Part shown: positions 33,581 through 41,955 of the stretch, in pieces
Layout of the letters: every line of letters starts with the position of its first letter
Position numbering within the stretch: the first letter of the stretch is position 1
NCBI GenBank assembly: GCA_963825635.1
Contig: CAWGTU010000001.1
Location: 620,001-684,000 of the forward strand
DNA length: 64,000 nucleotides
Reading direction: 5' to 3'
Source: JAOUEA01 sp963825635
Lineage (GTDB): Bacteria > Actinomycetota > UBA4738 > HRBIN12
The notes under the pieces: model-generated
The model's input: the letters and a program-made list of their open reading frames with translations, nothing else
What the model was told of the DNA's origin: nothing
Databases searched by the model: none
Made by a program: the position numbers and the translations under genes

Positions 33581-34350
33581 CCGGATGTGTCCCCGGCGAC
33601 TGGGGGTGGATCCGTTCCCGCGGCGTCCCCGACGTCCGATGGTGCGACCTCGCCGGCCTCGGCGGCACGCCAGCGGGCGGGCCTCCAGACCGTGATCACC
33701 TTCGCGACGGCGGTCACGAGGAACAGCTGGCCCAGCAGCATCTCGCCGACCGCGACCGTCTGCCCGAGCTGACCGGCGGGCACGAGGTTCCCGTATCCCG
33801 TCGTCGTGAGTGTCGTGAAGCTGAAGAACAGAACCCGAGGGACCGTGGCCTCGACGCCTCCTTGGAAGAAGGGATCGCCGAACGCGCCGATCGCCTGGTA
33901 CGCGTAGGCGAAGAACATGCCGAGGAACAGGTACGCGTCGATCGCCCCCAGCACGGTCTCCTGGTCGACGTCCTGCTGGAGCACGATCGATCGAAGGATC
34001 GAGAGCGGCGCGAGGAAGTAGAGCGCCGCGCTCGCGATGAACAGGAGACCGGTCGTCTGGTCCGACTCGCTCGAGAAGAGCCCGATGACGGCCACGACGA
34101 TGGCGTAGGCGAGCGCGATCGCTGCGATCGTCAGCACGAAACGTCGCGCGCCCGCGACCCGCAACGCCAGTGACACCGTGAGTACCTGCAGGACGACGAT
34201 GAGCGATCGTTGCCACTGCTGCGTCGCCGTCGCGGAGGCGACGTACGTGATCAGCAGTAGCACGAGGATCGAGCCGTAGCTGTCCGGCGAGACGAGCGCG
34301 CGGGCGAGCCGTCGTCGCCGCGCTCGGCGAGGCGCCGATCGCGCCCTCAT
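33577..34350 (-). CDS. Two-pore-segment potassium channel protein
   Basis: A 257-residue membrane protein. Four N-terminal helices are followed by a pore unit: AYLFLGMFFAYAYQAIGAF, then FFSFTTLTTTGYGNLVPAGQLGQTVAVGEMLLGQLFLVTAVAKVI, with the selectivity filter TTTGYGN. It ends in an acidic cytoplasmic tail without an RCK domain. It would conduct K+; regulation is unknown. It starts within the stop of the MFS gene (ATGA at 34347-34350), so the two are translationally coupled. Confidence 0.9.
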   Translation of the reverse strand: MRARSAPRRARRRRLARALVSPDSYGSILVLLLITYVASATATQQWQRSLIVVLQVLTVSLALRVAGARRFVLTIAAIALAYAIVVAVIGLFSSESDQTTGLLFIASAALYFLAPLSILRSIVLQQDVDQETVLGAIDAYLFLGMFFAYAYQAIGAFGDPFFQGGVEATVPRVLFFSFTTLTTTGYGNLVPAGQLGQTVAVGEMLLGQLFLVTAVAKVITVWRPARWRAAEAGEVAPSDVGDAAGTDPPPVAGDTSG

Positions 34351-35972
34351 CCGTCCTCCGCGTGGTAGCCGGTGAGCAGCGTGCGTTCCTCGTCGCGGCG
34401 TGGGAACCAGATGAAGACGACGACCGCCCCGAGCAGGATGGCCACGATGCCGGCCACGAACGCCCAATCCGACCCGTCGACGAACGACGTCTTGGCCGCC
34501 GCCACGATCTGGTCCGCGTACTTCGGGTAGTTCTGCGCCACCTGTTCCGCACCGGCGAACGACTTCTGGAGCTGCGCCTGCACCGAGTTGGTCACCTTGT
34601 CCTGCGCGGATGCCGGAGCGGTCGTGATCGCGGCCGCGACCGCCGACGCGTAGCCCGCCGTCAACAGCGCACCGAGGATCGACTGCATGATCGCCCCACC
34701 GAGATCCCGCTGGAGATCGGCGGTGCCCGAGGCCATGCCCGCGCGTCGCACCGGCACCGAGCTCGTCAGAGAATGCGAGGCCGGGGTGCCGGCGAACCCC
34801 ACCCCCGCGCCGATGAACGCGTAGGCGAGTCCGACCTGCCAGTAGGGCATGCCCTGCTGCCACATCGCCAGCATCACGACGAAGCCGAGCAGGCAGCACG
34901 CGTACCCGACGAGCAGGGTGAACCGGGCACCGCGTGCATCGACGAGCTTCGCCGACCGCGGGGCGATCGCCACCATGAGGATCGCCGCGGGAAGGATGGC
35001 CATGCCGGCGTCGAGGGTGGAGTATCCGAGCACGTTCTGCAGGAACTGCTGCCCCACGAACATCGCTCCCATCAGGGTGCCGAACACGATGACCCCTGCG
35101 ACCGCCGCGACCCAGAAGATCCGCCGGGCGGCCACGTGCAGATCGAAGAGCGGGTTCCTCGCCCGGCGCTGCCGCAGGAAGAAGCCGATCCCGGCCGCCA
35201 CGGCGACGATCGCGAGCCCGGCGACGACGGTGCCGGCTCCCGGCACGGCGGCGAAGTTGATGCCGAGCACGAGCGCGGCGACGAGCACGATCGACAGGAT
35301 GCCGCCGAGGTTGTCGACCGGATCCGTCGTCTCGTTCACGTGGCTGGGTACGAGCCAGAGGGCGAGCAGCAGGGCCACGACGGCGAGCGGCAGCGTGACC
35401 ACGAAGACCGATCCCCACCAGAAGTGTTCGAGCAGGAAGCCCGAGAGCAGCGGGCCGAGGGCCGAGATCGCTCCGCCGATGCCCGACCACAACGCGATCG
35501 ATCGTGTGCGTGCGGGTCCGGACCACAACGCCGTGATCAGCGCGAGCGTGGTCGGGAACGCCATGCCGGCGGCCACGCCGCCGAACACCCGCGCGATCGC
35601 GAGCACGGTGTCGGTGGGGGCGAACGCCGCGAGCAGCGAGGCAGGGATCGCGAGCACGGTCCCCAGCACGAGCATCAGCTTGCGCCCGTGGCGGTCGCCG
35701 ACGGCCCCCAGGTAGAGCACCGACGCCGCGAGCCCAAGCGAGTACCCCACGGCGATCATGTCGAGGGTGGTCTGCGAGGAGCCGAACGCCTCGCCGATCG
35801 AGGGCAGGGCGACGTTGGCGACGGCGAGGTTCAGGTTGGCGACGGCCGCGACCAGGATCAACGCGAGCAGCACGAGTCCGGCTCGCGGCGGCGCCTGGTC
35901 GGACCCCGACGGCGCGGCAACATCATCCGGGTCGGGTGACCCTCCACTGTCGTTCGCTCGGCTACGCTCCAC
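34347..35972 (-). CDS. MFS exporter (DHA2 family) with C-terminal extension
   Basis: About 541 residues. VANLNLAVANVALPSIGEAFG is helix 1, LGAVGDRHGRKLMLVLG is motif A, ARVFGGVAAGMAFPTTLALI and GPLLSGFLLEHFWWGSVFVVTLPL is motif C. Fourteen helices are likely, with an extracytoplasmic Ala/Gln-rich loop near residue 460 (AQDKVTNSVQAQLQKSFAGAEQVAQNYPKYADQIVAAAKTSF). Exports drugs or metabolites by proton antiport. The start is uncertain: GTG 35972 or GTG 35984. An operator-like site lies inside its first codons. It is co-transcribed with the K+ channel gene. Confidence 0.88.
   Translation of the reverse strand: MERSRANDSGGSPDPDDVAAPSGSDQAPPRAGLVLLALILVAAVANLNLAVANVALPSIGEAFGSSQTTLDMIAVGYSLGLAASVLYLGAVGDRHGRKLMLVLGTVLAIPASLLAAFAPTDTVLAIARVFGGVAAGMAFPTTLALITALWSGPARTRSIALWSGIGGAISALGPLLSGFLLEHFWWGSVFVVTLPLAVVALLLALWLVPSHVNETTDPVDNLGGILSIVLVAALVLGINFAAVPGAGTVVAGLAIVAVAAGIGFFLRQRRARNPLFDLHVAARRIFWVAAVAGVIVFGTLMGAMFVGQQFLQNVLGYSTLDAGMAILPAAILMVAIAPRSAKLVDARGARFTLLVGYACCLLGFVVMLAMWQQGMPYWQVGLAYAFIGAGVGFAGTPASHSLTSSVPVRRAGMASGTADLQRDLGGAIMQSILGALLTAGYASAVAAAITTAPASAQDKVTNSVQAQLQKSFAGAEQVAQNYPKYADQIVAAAKTSFVDGSDWAFVAGIVAILLGAVVVFIWFPRRDEERTLLTGYHAEDG
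35933..35949. promoter_or_regulatory. Operator-like site, N5 type, inside the MFS N-terminus
   Basis: TCATCC-GGGTC-GGGTGA, one change from the consensus. It lies within the first coding codons of the MFS gene and about 117 bp before the divergent flippase-kinase gene. A site here could repress the MFS gene or serve the divergent promoter. Confidence 0.4.
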
Positions 35973-36065
35973 CTGTCGCTTCACCTTCCGCTGCCCATCC
36001 TGGCCACGGAAGGTCCGCGGCGGGCGCTTCCTGGGTGCAGCGTGGCCGGATCGATGGAGTCTGCC

Positions 36066-38540
36066 ATGGCGGGGGAAGAAGTGGTAGCAGGGGTACGCGA
36101 CGGCTCTGCGAGCGAAGAGCCTCCGGTGTCCGCGAAGCGTCGCGGTCGGCAGGTCGCCGGCATCAGGGTCTTCTCGTCGGCTCCCCACGCACCTCGAGCT
36201 CGACGACCTACCGACGGCGTGCTCCTGGTGCTCGCGATCCTCGGGATCGTCGCCCTCTCGTTCCCGGCGCCCGGTCCGACGGCACTCGACACCGCGACGG
36301 CCGAGCTCGTGGCTGAGCTCCCCGGACTCGTCGGCTGGTTCTGGGAGATCTCCTACGACCTGCTGATCGTCTGGTCGTTGGTCCTCCTGCTGGTTGCCCT
36401 GTTCGCGCCCGGCAGGAAGCGTCTGTTCCTCGATGAGCTGCTCGCGGTCGGCCTCGGCCTCGGGTTGGCGATCGTCGTCGCCGCGATCGGTGGGACCGAC
36501 ACGTCGACCAGCCTCGAGGGCCTGCTGAACTCCTCGTCGCCGGCGATCTACGTCGGTACGCGCATCGCCGTGGCGACGGCCGTGATCGTGACGGCGTCGC
36601 CGCATCTGGCCCGCCCCATGCGGCACGTCGGGCGGTGGCTGATCACGCTCGGGATAATCTCGGGCATCGCCCTCGGGGCGACGCTCCCGATCGGCGCCGC
36701 CGCAGGGTATCTGCTCGGATTCGCCGTGGCGGCGTTGACGCATCTGCTGGTGGGCTCCCCCGGGGGCAACCTGACCCTCGATCAGGTGTCGGAGGCTCTC
36801 GGAGAGCTCGGGGTGGAGGCGACCGACCTGCGAGCGGCGGTGCTGCAGCCGCGTGGCGTCGCGCTCGCGTTCGCATCCTCCCTCGATGGCCGCCCGCTCA
36901 TGGTGAAGGTCTTCGGCCGGGACGCGTACGACGGCCAGGTGGTCGCAGGCGCGTGGTCCGCGATCTGGCACCGGGGCGCCAAGCCGGTGGGCAGGGGTCG
37001 GCTGCAGCAGGTCGAGCACGAAGCGCTCGTCTCGCTGCTCGCCGAGCGCGGGGGAGTGCCGGTGCTGCCGGTCGTGGCCGCCGGACAGGTCGCCGAGGGC
37101 GACGCGCTCCTCGTGCTCGAGGCCGACGCCCGGCCTTACGGATCCTTCGGCGCCGACGAGATCGACGACCACATGCTGAGCGGATGGTGGCGCATCCTCG
37201 GCGCGCTCCACGAGCTGGGCGTGTCGCACGGCCGGGTGGATGCGGATCGACTCGGCGTGCGGTCGGACGGCTCGCCCGTCTTCATCGACCTCGGTGCGGC
37301 GAGGGTGGCCGCCACCGAGTTCGAGCTCCTGACCGACCGGGCGCAGCTGCTCGTGCTCACGACCCTCTCGGTCGGTGAAGACCGGGCGGTCGCCGCGGCA
37401 ACGGATGCGATCGGGGCCGACGGCCTCGCCGACGTGCTCCCCTTCCTACAGCCCGCGGTGTTCGACCTCGACACCCGGAAGGCCATCCGCGCCGAGGAAT
37501 GGGATCTCGAGGACCTCCGGACCCTGACCGCGGAGCGCACCCACATCGCCATCCCGCCCCTCGAACCGATCCGGCGGATCACCTGGGGATCGTTGGCCAA
37601 ACTCGCCGTGGCCGGACTGCTCGCCTACGCGCTCATCTCCGTGTTCGCCGACGTCGGCATCGACACGATCATCGAGGAGTTCAAGAACGCCGACTGGGCC
37701 TGGCTCGCGGTCGCGTTGGTGGTGACGCCGTTCGCGCAGGTGCCGCAGGCCTTCTCCACGATGGGCGCCACCATGCGATCAGTCAGGTTCTGGCCGGTGC
37801 TCATGTTGCAGTACGGGGTGCAGTTCATCGCGCTCGCGGTCCCGAGCTCCGCCGCCAGGGTGGCACTGGAGATCCGGTTCTTCCAACGCGTCGGCGTGCC
37901 GGGAGCGGGCGCCCTCTCGATCGGCATGATCGACAGCTTCAGCACGTTCGTGATCCAGATGTTGCTGATCACGGTGATCCTGGTCTCCGGCATGGTCAGC
38001 CTGAACCTGTCGTCGAGCGGTCAGGGCTCGTCCGACGGGTCGTCGTTCAACTGGCAGGCGTTGCTGATCGCGACGGCGCTCGTGGTGGTGGCGCTCATCA
38101 TCGCGCTCCTCGTCCCCAAGACCCGCACGATGCTGCGCGGCTTCTGGAACATCTTGCGGGAGAAGGCTTCCGATGCGAAGGCCGCGCTGCGGGTGCTCCG
38201 CCACCCCAAGAAGCTGTTGCTGCTGCTCGGCGGCAACTTCGTGGCGCAGGTGATGCTCGCGATCATCCTCGGCCTGTGTCTGAAGGCCTTCGGGCATTCC
38301 GCCTCGCTCGCCGCCTTGATCCTCGTCAACACGTTCGTGAGCCTCTTCGCTGGATTCATGCCGGTGCCGGGCGGTGTAGGGGTGGCCGAGGCCGGCTACA
38401 CCGCCGGGTTGATCGCGATCGGCATCCCCGAAGGTGCGGCGACATCCACAGCCGTTGCTTTCCGGCTCGTCACCTTCTACCTGCCGCCCCTGTGGGGCAC
38501 GTTCGCGATGCGGTGGATGAAGCAGCACGACTACCTCTGA
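36066..38540 (+). CDS. Membrane protein with kinase-like middle domain and C-terminal LPG-synthase/flippase-type domain
   Basis: About 824 residues in three parts. The N-terminus has about six helices (residues 45-230). The middle (about 240-490) is cytoplasmic and kinase-like: GVALAFASSLDGRPLMVKVFGR, ALHELGVSHGRVDADRLGVRSDGSPVFIDLGAARV, where HGRVDADRL and FIDLG correspond to the catalytic loop and DFG in degenerate form. The C-terminal 310 residues are an LPG_synthase_TM/AglD-type flippase (VPSSAARVALEIRFFQRVGVPGAGALS, MPVPGGVGVAEAGYTAGLIAIGIPEGAATSTAVAFRLVTFYLPPLWG). The lipid moved is unknown. Starts at 36042, 36057 or 36066 are possible. Confidence 0.82.
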   Translation: MAGEEVVAGVRDGSASEEPPVSAKRRGRQVAGIRVFSSAPHAPRARRPTDGVLLVLAILGIVALSFPAPGPTALDTATAELVAELPGLVGWFWEISYDLLIVWSLVLLLVALFAPGRKRLFLDELLAVGLGLGLAIVVAAIGGTDTSTSLEGLLNSSSPAIYVGTRIAVATAVIVTASPHLARPMRHVGRWLITLGIISGIALGATLPIGAAAGYLLGFAVAALTHLLVGSPGGNLTLDQVSEALGELGVEATDLRAAVLQPRGVALAFASSLDGRPLMVKVFGRDAYDGQVVAGAWSAIWHRGAKPVGRGRLQQVEHEALVSLLAERGGVPVLPVVAAGQVAEGDALLVLEADARPYGSFGADEIDDHMLSGWWRILGALHELGVSHGRVDADRLGVRSDGSPVFIDLGAARVAATEFELLTDRAQLLVLTTLSVGEDRAVAAATDAIGADGLADVLPFLQPAVFDLDTRKAIRAEEWDLEDLRTLTAERTHIAIPPLEPIRRITWGSLAKLAVAGLLAYALISVFADVGIDTIIEEFKNADWAWLAVALVVTPFAQVPQAFSTMGATMRSVRFWPVLMLQYGVQFIALAVPSSAARVALEIRFFQRVGVPGAGALSIGMIDSFSTFVIQMLLITVILVSGMVSLNLSSSGQGSSDGSSFNWQALLIATALVVVALIIALLVPKTRTMLRGFWNILREKASDAKAALRVLRHPKKLLLLLGGNFVAQVMLAIILGLCLKAFGHSASLAALILVNTFVSLFAGFMPVPGGVGVAEAGYTAGLIAIGIPEGAATSTAVAFRLVTFYLPPLWGTFAMRWMKQHDYL

Positions 38541-38546
38541 GAGGTG

Positions 38547-38648
38547 TCAGTCGATCGAGGGGCTGATCGGGAACGGCACGAGCAGCATCACGGCGACCAT
38601 GACCGCCGTCACCCCCACGACGATGAGCCCTGCCCAGACGAGATCCAC
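38547..38648 (-). CDS. Small one-helix membrane protein
   Basis: A 33-residue ORF starting at GTG 38648: MDLVWAGLIVVGVTAVMVAV then MLLVPFPISPSID. It is essentially one membrane helix. Support comes from GAGGAGG 7 bases before the GTG, and from an operator 56 bp upstream (38704-38720), at the same distance as other sites. It is convergent with the flippase-kinase gene. No family is recognised. Confidence 0.5.
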   Translation of the reverse strand: MDLVWAGLIVVGVTAVMVAVMLLVPFPISPSID

Positions 38649-38703
38649 CCGAACGCCTCCTCACGCGCTGGCCGCACGCTGGTGACAGCCCAACGGATCA
38701 GCA

Positions 38704-38720
38704 TCACCCGACCCGGGCGA
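38704..38720. promoter_or_regulatory. Operator, N5 type, one mismatch
   Basis: TCACCC-GACCC-GGGCGA, left half perfect, right half one change. Lies between the divergent 33-residue protein gene (56 bp) and the DUF6325 gene at 38809 (89 bp). Confidence 0.6.
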
Positions 38721-38808
38721 TGTCGTCCCCTGCCCCAGCGGACACTATGGACTGGGAGCCGATGACCGCCAGGTCACCGGGCCCGTGTCCGAGCGGAAGG
38801 AGCGGGGG

Positions 38809-39267
38809 ATGAGCGAGAACGAGATCGACGAACTCGGCCCGGTCGACTACCTGGTCGTCGAGTTCCCGGCGGGCAAGAGCAGCTTCACCGGCGAGATGGC
38901 CGACGAGCTGGCAACGTTGGTAGACGAAGGTGTCATCCGGATCCTCGACCTCTTGGTCCTGCACAAGGACGACGACGGCACTATCGAGGGACTCGAGATC
39001 GACGACCTGGAGAACCTCGACGAGCTGCGAGGCCTCGAGGCCCACGTCGCGGAGATCCTCGCGGAGGACGACGTGGTGCACCTCGCCGCGGCGATGGAGA
39101 ACGGAAGCACCGCGGGCGTGCTCGTCTGGGAGAACGTCTGGGCGGCGCCGTTCGCCTCCGCGGCTCGTCGGGCCGGGGGGCAGCTTATCGCGACCGGCCG
39201 CATCCCGATCCAGGCGATCATCGCATCGATCGAGGCGGAAGAAGCCGCCATGAGCGAAGGAGCGTGA
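38809..39267 (+). CDS. DUF6325 family protein (1)
   Basis: A 152-residue protein. ELGPVDYLVVEFPAGKSSFTGEMADELATLVDEGVIRILDLLVLHKDDDGTIEGLEIDDLENLDEL matches actinobacterial DUF6325; the C-terminal part is VLVWENVWAAPFASAARRAGGQLIATGRIPIQAI. The family has no known function and is related in pattern to the DUF1269 units. ATG 38809 is preferred because GGAAGGAGCGGGGG precedes it; 38785 would be a longer GTG start. It is followed by a 58-residue basic protein that matches the N-terminal part of SHOCT partners. Confidence 0.85.
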   Translation: MSENEIDELGPVDYLVVEFPAGKSSFTGEMADELATLVDEGVIRILDLLVLHKDDDGTIEGLEIDDLENLDELRGLEAHVAEILAEDDVVHLAAAMENGSTAGVLVWENVWAAPFASAARRAGGQLIATGRIPIQAIIASIEAEEAAMSEGA

Positions 39268-39268
39268 C

Positions 39269-39445
39269 ATGCCACTACGAGCAGCACGACGAGGACGCCG
39301 AGGCGTGGTCGGCGCCCCGGTGGCCAAGACCGCAGCCGTGGCCGGCGGCGCCGCGGTGGCGGTGCACGGCGTGAACCGCCGACACGATCGGCGGGGAGAC
39401 AGGCGAGACGACCGGGGAGACCGGCGAGAGGACCGGCGCGACTGA
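39269..39445 (+). CDS. Short basic protein, partner of DUF6325 lacking the SHOCT domain
   Basis: A 58-residue protein, ATG at 39269 immediately after the DUF6325 stop (TGACATG). PLRAARRGRRGVVGAPVAKTAAVAGGAAVAVHGVNRR matches the start of the SHOCT partners at 41000 and 51714 (basic leader, short Ala/Gly hydrophobic stretch, Arg-rich). It then ends in repeats of the type DRRGDRRDDRGDRREDRRD instead of the SHOCT helix pair. It may be a truncated or diverged partner. Confidence 0.6.
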   Translation: MPLRAARRGRRGVVGAPVAKTAAVAGGAAVAVHGVNRRHDRRGDRRDDRGDRREDRRD

Positions 39446-39500
39446 TCGCGCTCAGGGAGTCCCGTCAACCGGAACGGAGGAGCCGCACTCACTCGGGCGG

Positions 39501-40373
39501 TCAGGCGGTCTCGACCGCCGCGGTCTTCCACCATCGTGCCATCGCGAGGGCGAGCGCGAGGGCGATGACCATGTCGGTCAACCCGTAGACGATCGCGGGC
39601 CCGAGCACCGAGGGCATGCCGTCCAGCTGCGTGGCGATGATGACCAGGCCCAGCGCGGCGAAACGCATGCCGGAGACGAGGCCGGCGGTCGCTCGGGTGG
39701 CGGCATCACGACCGCCGATCAGCATGCCGCTCGCGACGGCGAACACGACGATGGCTACCGAGGCGAGCATGACCCGTGTGAAGGCGAGCTCGACGATGGA
39801 GCTCCGGTTCACCGCGATGCCCGAGACGAGGGCCAACGCCAGCGACAGGTTCGCGAGTCTGATCAGCCAGGAACGCCATCGTCGGGCCTCCTCGCCGAAG
39901 CGTTTCCGGACGGCGAGGCCGGCGATCAGCGGCACGAGCACGAGCACGAGCAGGTGCTGCATGATCGTCGCCGGGCTGATCCTGGCTCCCACGACGATCT
40001 CGCCCGCCCACAGCGGCACCGCAGCGACGTTGAGCACCTGGAGCACGATGACCATCGATACGGCCAAGCCCAGATCGGCGCGTCCCGAGAGCTGCGACGC
40101 CTTGAGCCCGGCCGCGCCCGCCGAGCCGATCGCGGCGAGCGTGACGCCGGAGATCTCGTCGTCGGCGAGACCGAGCGACCTGGCGAACCACCACGCCGCG
40201 AATGGGATCACGACGACGTTCAGCACGATCAGGCCGCTCACGAGGCCGACTCGCCGCAACGGGGCGACGATCTCGGCGAAGCTCAGGGACAGACCAAGGG
40301 AGGCGACCGTGGCGACGATCGCCATCGCGACGCCCACCTCGAAGGCGGCGTCCAAGATCTGCTCGGACGTCAT
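39501..40373 (-). CDS. Sodium-dependent transporter of the bile-acid:sodium symporter (SBF) fold
   Basis: A 290-residue membrane protein with about nine or ten helices: VGVAMAIVATVASLGLSLSFAEI, VSGLIVLNVVVIPFAAWWFA, GVTLAAIGSAGAAGLKASQLSGRADLGLAVSMVIVLQVLNVAAVPLW, MQHLLVLVLVPLIAGLAV and others. The GSAGAAGLKASQLSGRADLGLAVSM segment resembles the cation-binding cross-over of the SBF/BASS family. The substrate is unknown. ATG 40373 is the first start with good fit. It stands alone on the minus strand between stress genes; a perfect operator lies 161 bp upstream. Confidence 0.78.
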   Translation of the reverse strand: MTSEQILDAAFEVGVAMAIVATVASLGLSLSFAEIVAPLRRVGLVSGLIVLNVVVIPFAAWWFARSLGLADDEISGVTLAAIGSAGAAGLKASQLSGRADLGLAVSMVIVLQVLNVAAVPLWAGEIVVGARISPATIMQHLLVLVLVPLIAGLAVRKRFGEEARRWRSWLIRLANLSLALALVSGIAVNRSSIVELAFTRVMLASVAIVVFAVASGMLIGGRDAATRATAGLVSGMRFAALGLVIIATQLDGMPSVLGPAIVYGLTDMVIALALALAMARWWKTAAVETA

Positions 40374-40533
40374 CGTCGGTGACCCTCGCTCGCGATCGGC
40401 TTCACCCGCGGGCATCATCGGCCACCAACTCGCCGCTGTCACGGAGCCGTGTGCCTCCTCGTCGGGGCCATTCGGGTGATCTCCGCGCCCCGGGAGCGGG
40501 GCGGTTCACGCCTCGATCCCCGAAAGAGGAGAT

Positions 40534-40550
40534 TCACCCTGTGTGGGTGA
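40534..40550. promoter_or_regulatory. Operator, perfect half-sites with 5-bp spacer
   Basis: TCACCC-TGTGT-GGGTGA, perfect in both halves. It lies 60 bp before the CMD-like gene at 40611 and 161 bp before the divergent SBF transporter. Confidence 0.75.
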
Positions 40551-40610
40551 TGGAACAGGAGGACGCCGGCAGTTCGATGGGATGTGGCGCGATCGGAGGG
40601 AGGAACCACC

Positions 40611-40946
40611 ATGACGAACGGGAATGAGACGCCCGTCCTCGACTTGCTGGCGAGGATGAACGAGGAATCGATCGAGGTTGCTCAGCTGGATCCGCAGACC
40701 CTCATGCTGGTGCGGATCGCCGCCCTCGTGGCGGTCGATGCCCCACCGACCTCGTACCTGCTCAACCTCGGCGCGGCCGACGAGCTCGGCGTCGACGCGG
40801 ATCAGTTGAGAGGTGTGTTCGCGGCCGTCGCACCGATCGTAGGCGCGCCGCGTGTGGTCTCAGCGGTCGGGAAGATCGTGCGCTCGCTCGGCATAGCCGA
40901 GCTCGCGAGCGAACAGGCGGCCCTCGAGATCGAGGAAGGCTCCTGA
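40611..40946 (+). CDS. CMD-like protein without redox cysteines (2)
   Basis: A 111-residue protein. LDPQTLMLVRIAALVAVDAPPTSYLLNLGAADELGVDADQLRGVFAAVAPIVGAPRVVSAVGKIVRSLG has the same core as the proteins at 23020 and 54409. It contains no cysteine, so the AhpD CxxC chemistry is absent. GGAGGGAGGAACCACC precedes ATG 40611. It is first in a likely unit with SHOCT (41000) and DUF6325 (41297) genes. Function unknown. Confidence 0.85.
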   Translation: MTNGNETPVLDLLARMNEESIEVAQLDPQTLMLVRIAALVAVDAPPTSYLLNLGAADELGVDADQLRGVFAAVAPIVGAPRVVSAVGKIVRSLGIAELASEQAALEIEEGS

Positions 40947-40999
40947 CATAGGGTTCGTGCGCAACGCCAAACAGGGTTGCGATGAGGAGGTCGAGGCAC

Positions 41000-41272
41000 A
41001 TGAGAAGGGGAAGGAGAAGGCCTGTGCTCCGTGGCGCCGCTCTTGCCGGTGGGGGTGCTGCCCTCTACCACGCAGGCAAGAAGCACGAGCAGAATGCGAC
41101 GACCGACGATTCCCAGCAGCAGGCGGCCGCACCACCGCCGCCGCCAGCCCCTCAGGCGGGCGGGATGTCCGACGATGCGATCGCCAAGCTCAAGGAATTG
41201 GGGTCTCTGCACGAGAGTGGCGTGCTCACCGACGAGGAGTTCGCGGCGCAGAAGGCGAAGCTGCTCGGCTGA
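41000..41272 (+). CDS. SHOCT-domain small protein (1)
   Basis: A 90-residue protein. A basic leader MRRGRRRPVLRGAALAGGGAALYHAGKK is followed by a Gln/Pro-rich linker (QQQAAAPPPPPAPQAGG) and a C-terminal SHOCT helix pair DDAIAKLKELGSLHESGVLTDEEFAAQKAKLLG. SHOCT domains are short oligomerisation helices found on membrane-associated stress proteins. GAGGAGG lies 8 to 10 bases before ATG 41000. It lies between CMD-like and DUF6325 genes on the same strand. The same layout occurs at 51714. Confidence 0.9.
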   Translation: MRRGRRRPVLRGAALAGGGAALYHAGKKHEQNATTDDSQQQAAAPPPPPAPQAGGMSDDAIAKLKELGSLHESGVLTDEEFAAQKAKLLG

Positions 41273-41296
41273 GGCCGACGACGAGGAGGCACGACG

Positions 41297-41791
41297 ATGG
41301 AGGGATTCGGTCCCGTTCAGATCATGGTGCTTGGGTTCGAGGGCACCGAGTTCACCGGCGAGATCCTGAGTGAGCTGCGCCGTCTCAAGGAATCCGACCT
41401 GGTGCGGGTGATCGACCTGGTCGCGGTCGTCAAGGACGAACAGGGCGACATCGCGGCGGTCGAGCTCAGCGACCTCACCGATGAGGAGCGCTCGGAGTTC
41501 GGAGCGATCGCCGGCGCCCTGATCGGCCTCGGCATGGAGGGGGACGAAGAGGGGCTCGAGGCCGGCGCGATCGCCGGTGCCGAGGCCGCTGAGGAAGGCA
41601 TCCTCGGCGAAGAGGCGGCCTGGTCGATCGCAGATGTGATCCCGCTGGGCTCGAGGGCCGCGGTCGCCCTGCTCGAGCACCGTTGGGCGATCCCGCTCCG
41701 CGATGCGATCGTGCGTGCCGGGGGTGTCCCGCTCGCCGATTCGTGGATCCACCCCGAGGACCTCGTGGCATTGGGTGCCGCGAAGGCCTGA
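41297..41791 (+). CDS. DUF6325 family protein (2), with glycine/alanine insert
   Basis: A 164-residue protein. VQIMVLGFEGTEFTGEILSELRRLKESDLVRVIDLVAVVKDEQGDIAAVELSDLTDEER is the family core, and EHRWAIPLRDAIVRAGGVPLADSWIHPEDL is the end. Compared with the DUF6325 proteins at 38809 and 51271 it has an insert of about 25 acidic Ala/Gly-rich residues (EDEEGLEAGAIAGAEAAEEGILGEEAAW). GAGGAGGCACGACG precedes ATG 41297. Function unknown. Confidence 0.85.
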   Translation: MEGFGPVQIMVLGFEGTEFTGEILSELRRLKESDLVRVIDLVAVVKDEQGDIAAVELSDLTDEERSEFGAIAGALIGLGMEGDEEGLEAGAIAGAEAAEEGILGEEAAWSIADVIPLGSRAAVALLEHRWAIPLRDAIVRAGGVPLADSWIHPEDLVALGAAKA

Positions 41792-41860
41792 CGGGCTGAA
41801 GCTCCCGCTCGACGTCGACGACGTCCCCGATCCGCTCGTTCGCTGATCCGCTCCGTCACC

Positions 41861-41883
41861 GGCTTCACTCGCGCGAGTGAGCC
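41861..41883. terminator. Bidirectional terminator-like hairpin
   Basis: GGCTTCACTCGC and GCGAGTGAGCC pair over 11 bp with one bulged T; the core TCACTCGCGCGAGTGA is a perfect 16-bp palindrome. It lies between the convergent DUF6325 (stop 41791) and DUF7144 (stop 41956) genes. The outer TCAC/GTGA resembles the operators, but the convergent setting favours termination. Confidence 0.5.
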
Positions 41884-41955
41884 GGCCCGACGACCGATGT
41901 GGGTGGTCCGACACCGGTCCCCGAGCCGGCTCGGGGGGTTCGCGCGATCGGTTCG

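Noticed and set aside
41865..41880. TCACTCGCGCGAGTGA considered as an operator
   Set aside because: Located between two convergent genes and able to form a longer hairpin, so a terminator is the simpler reading.
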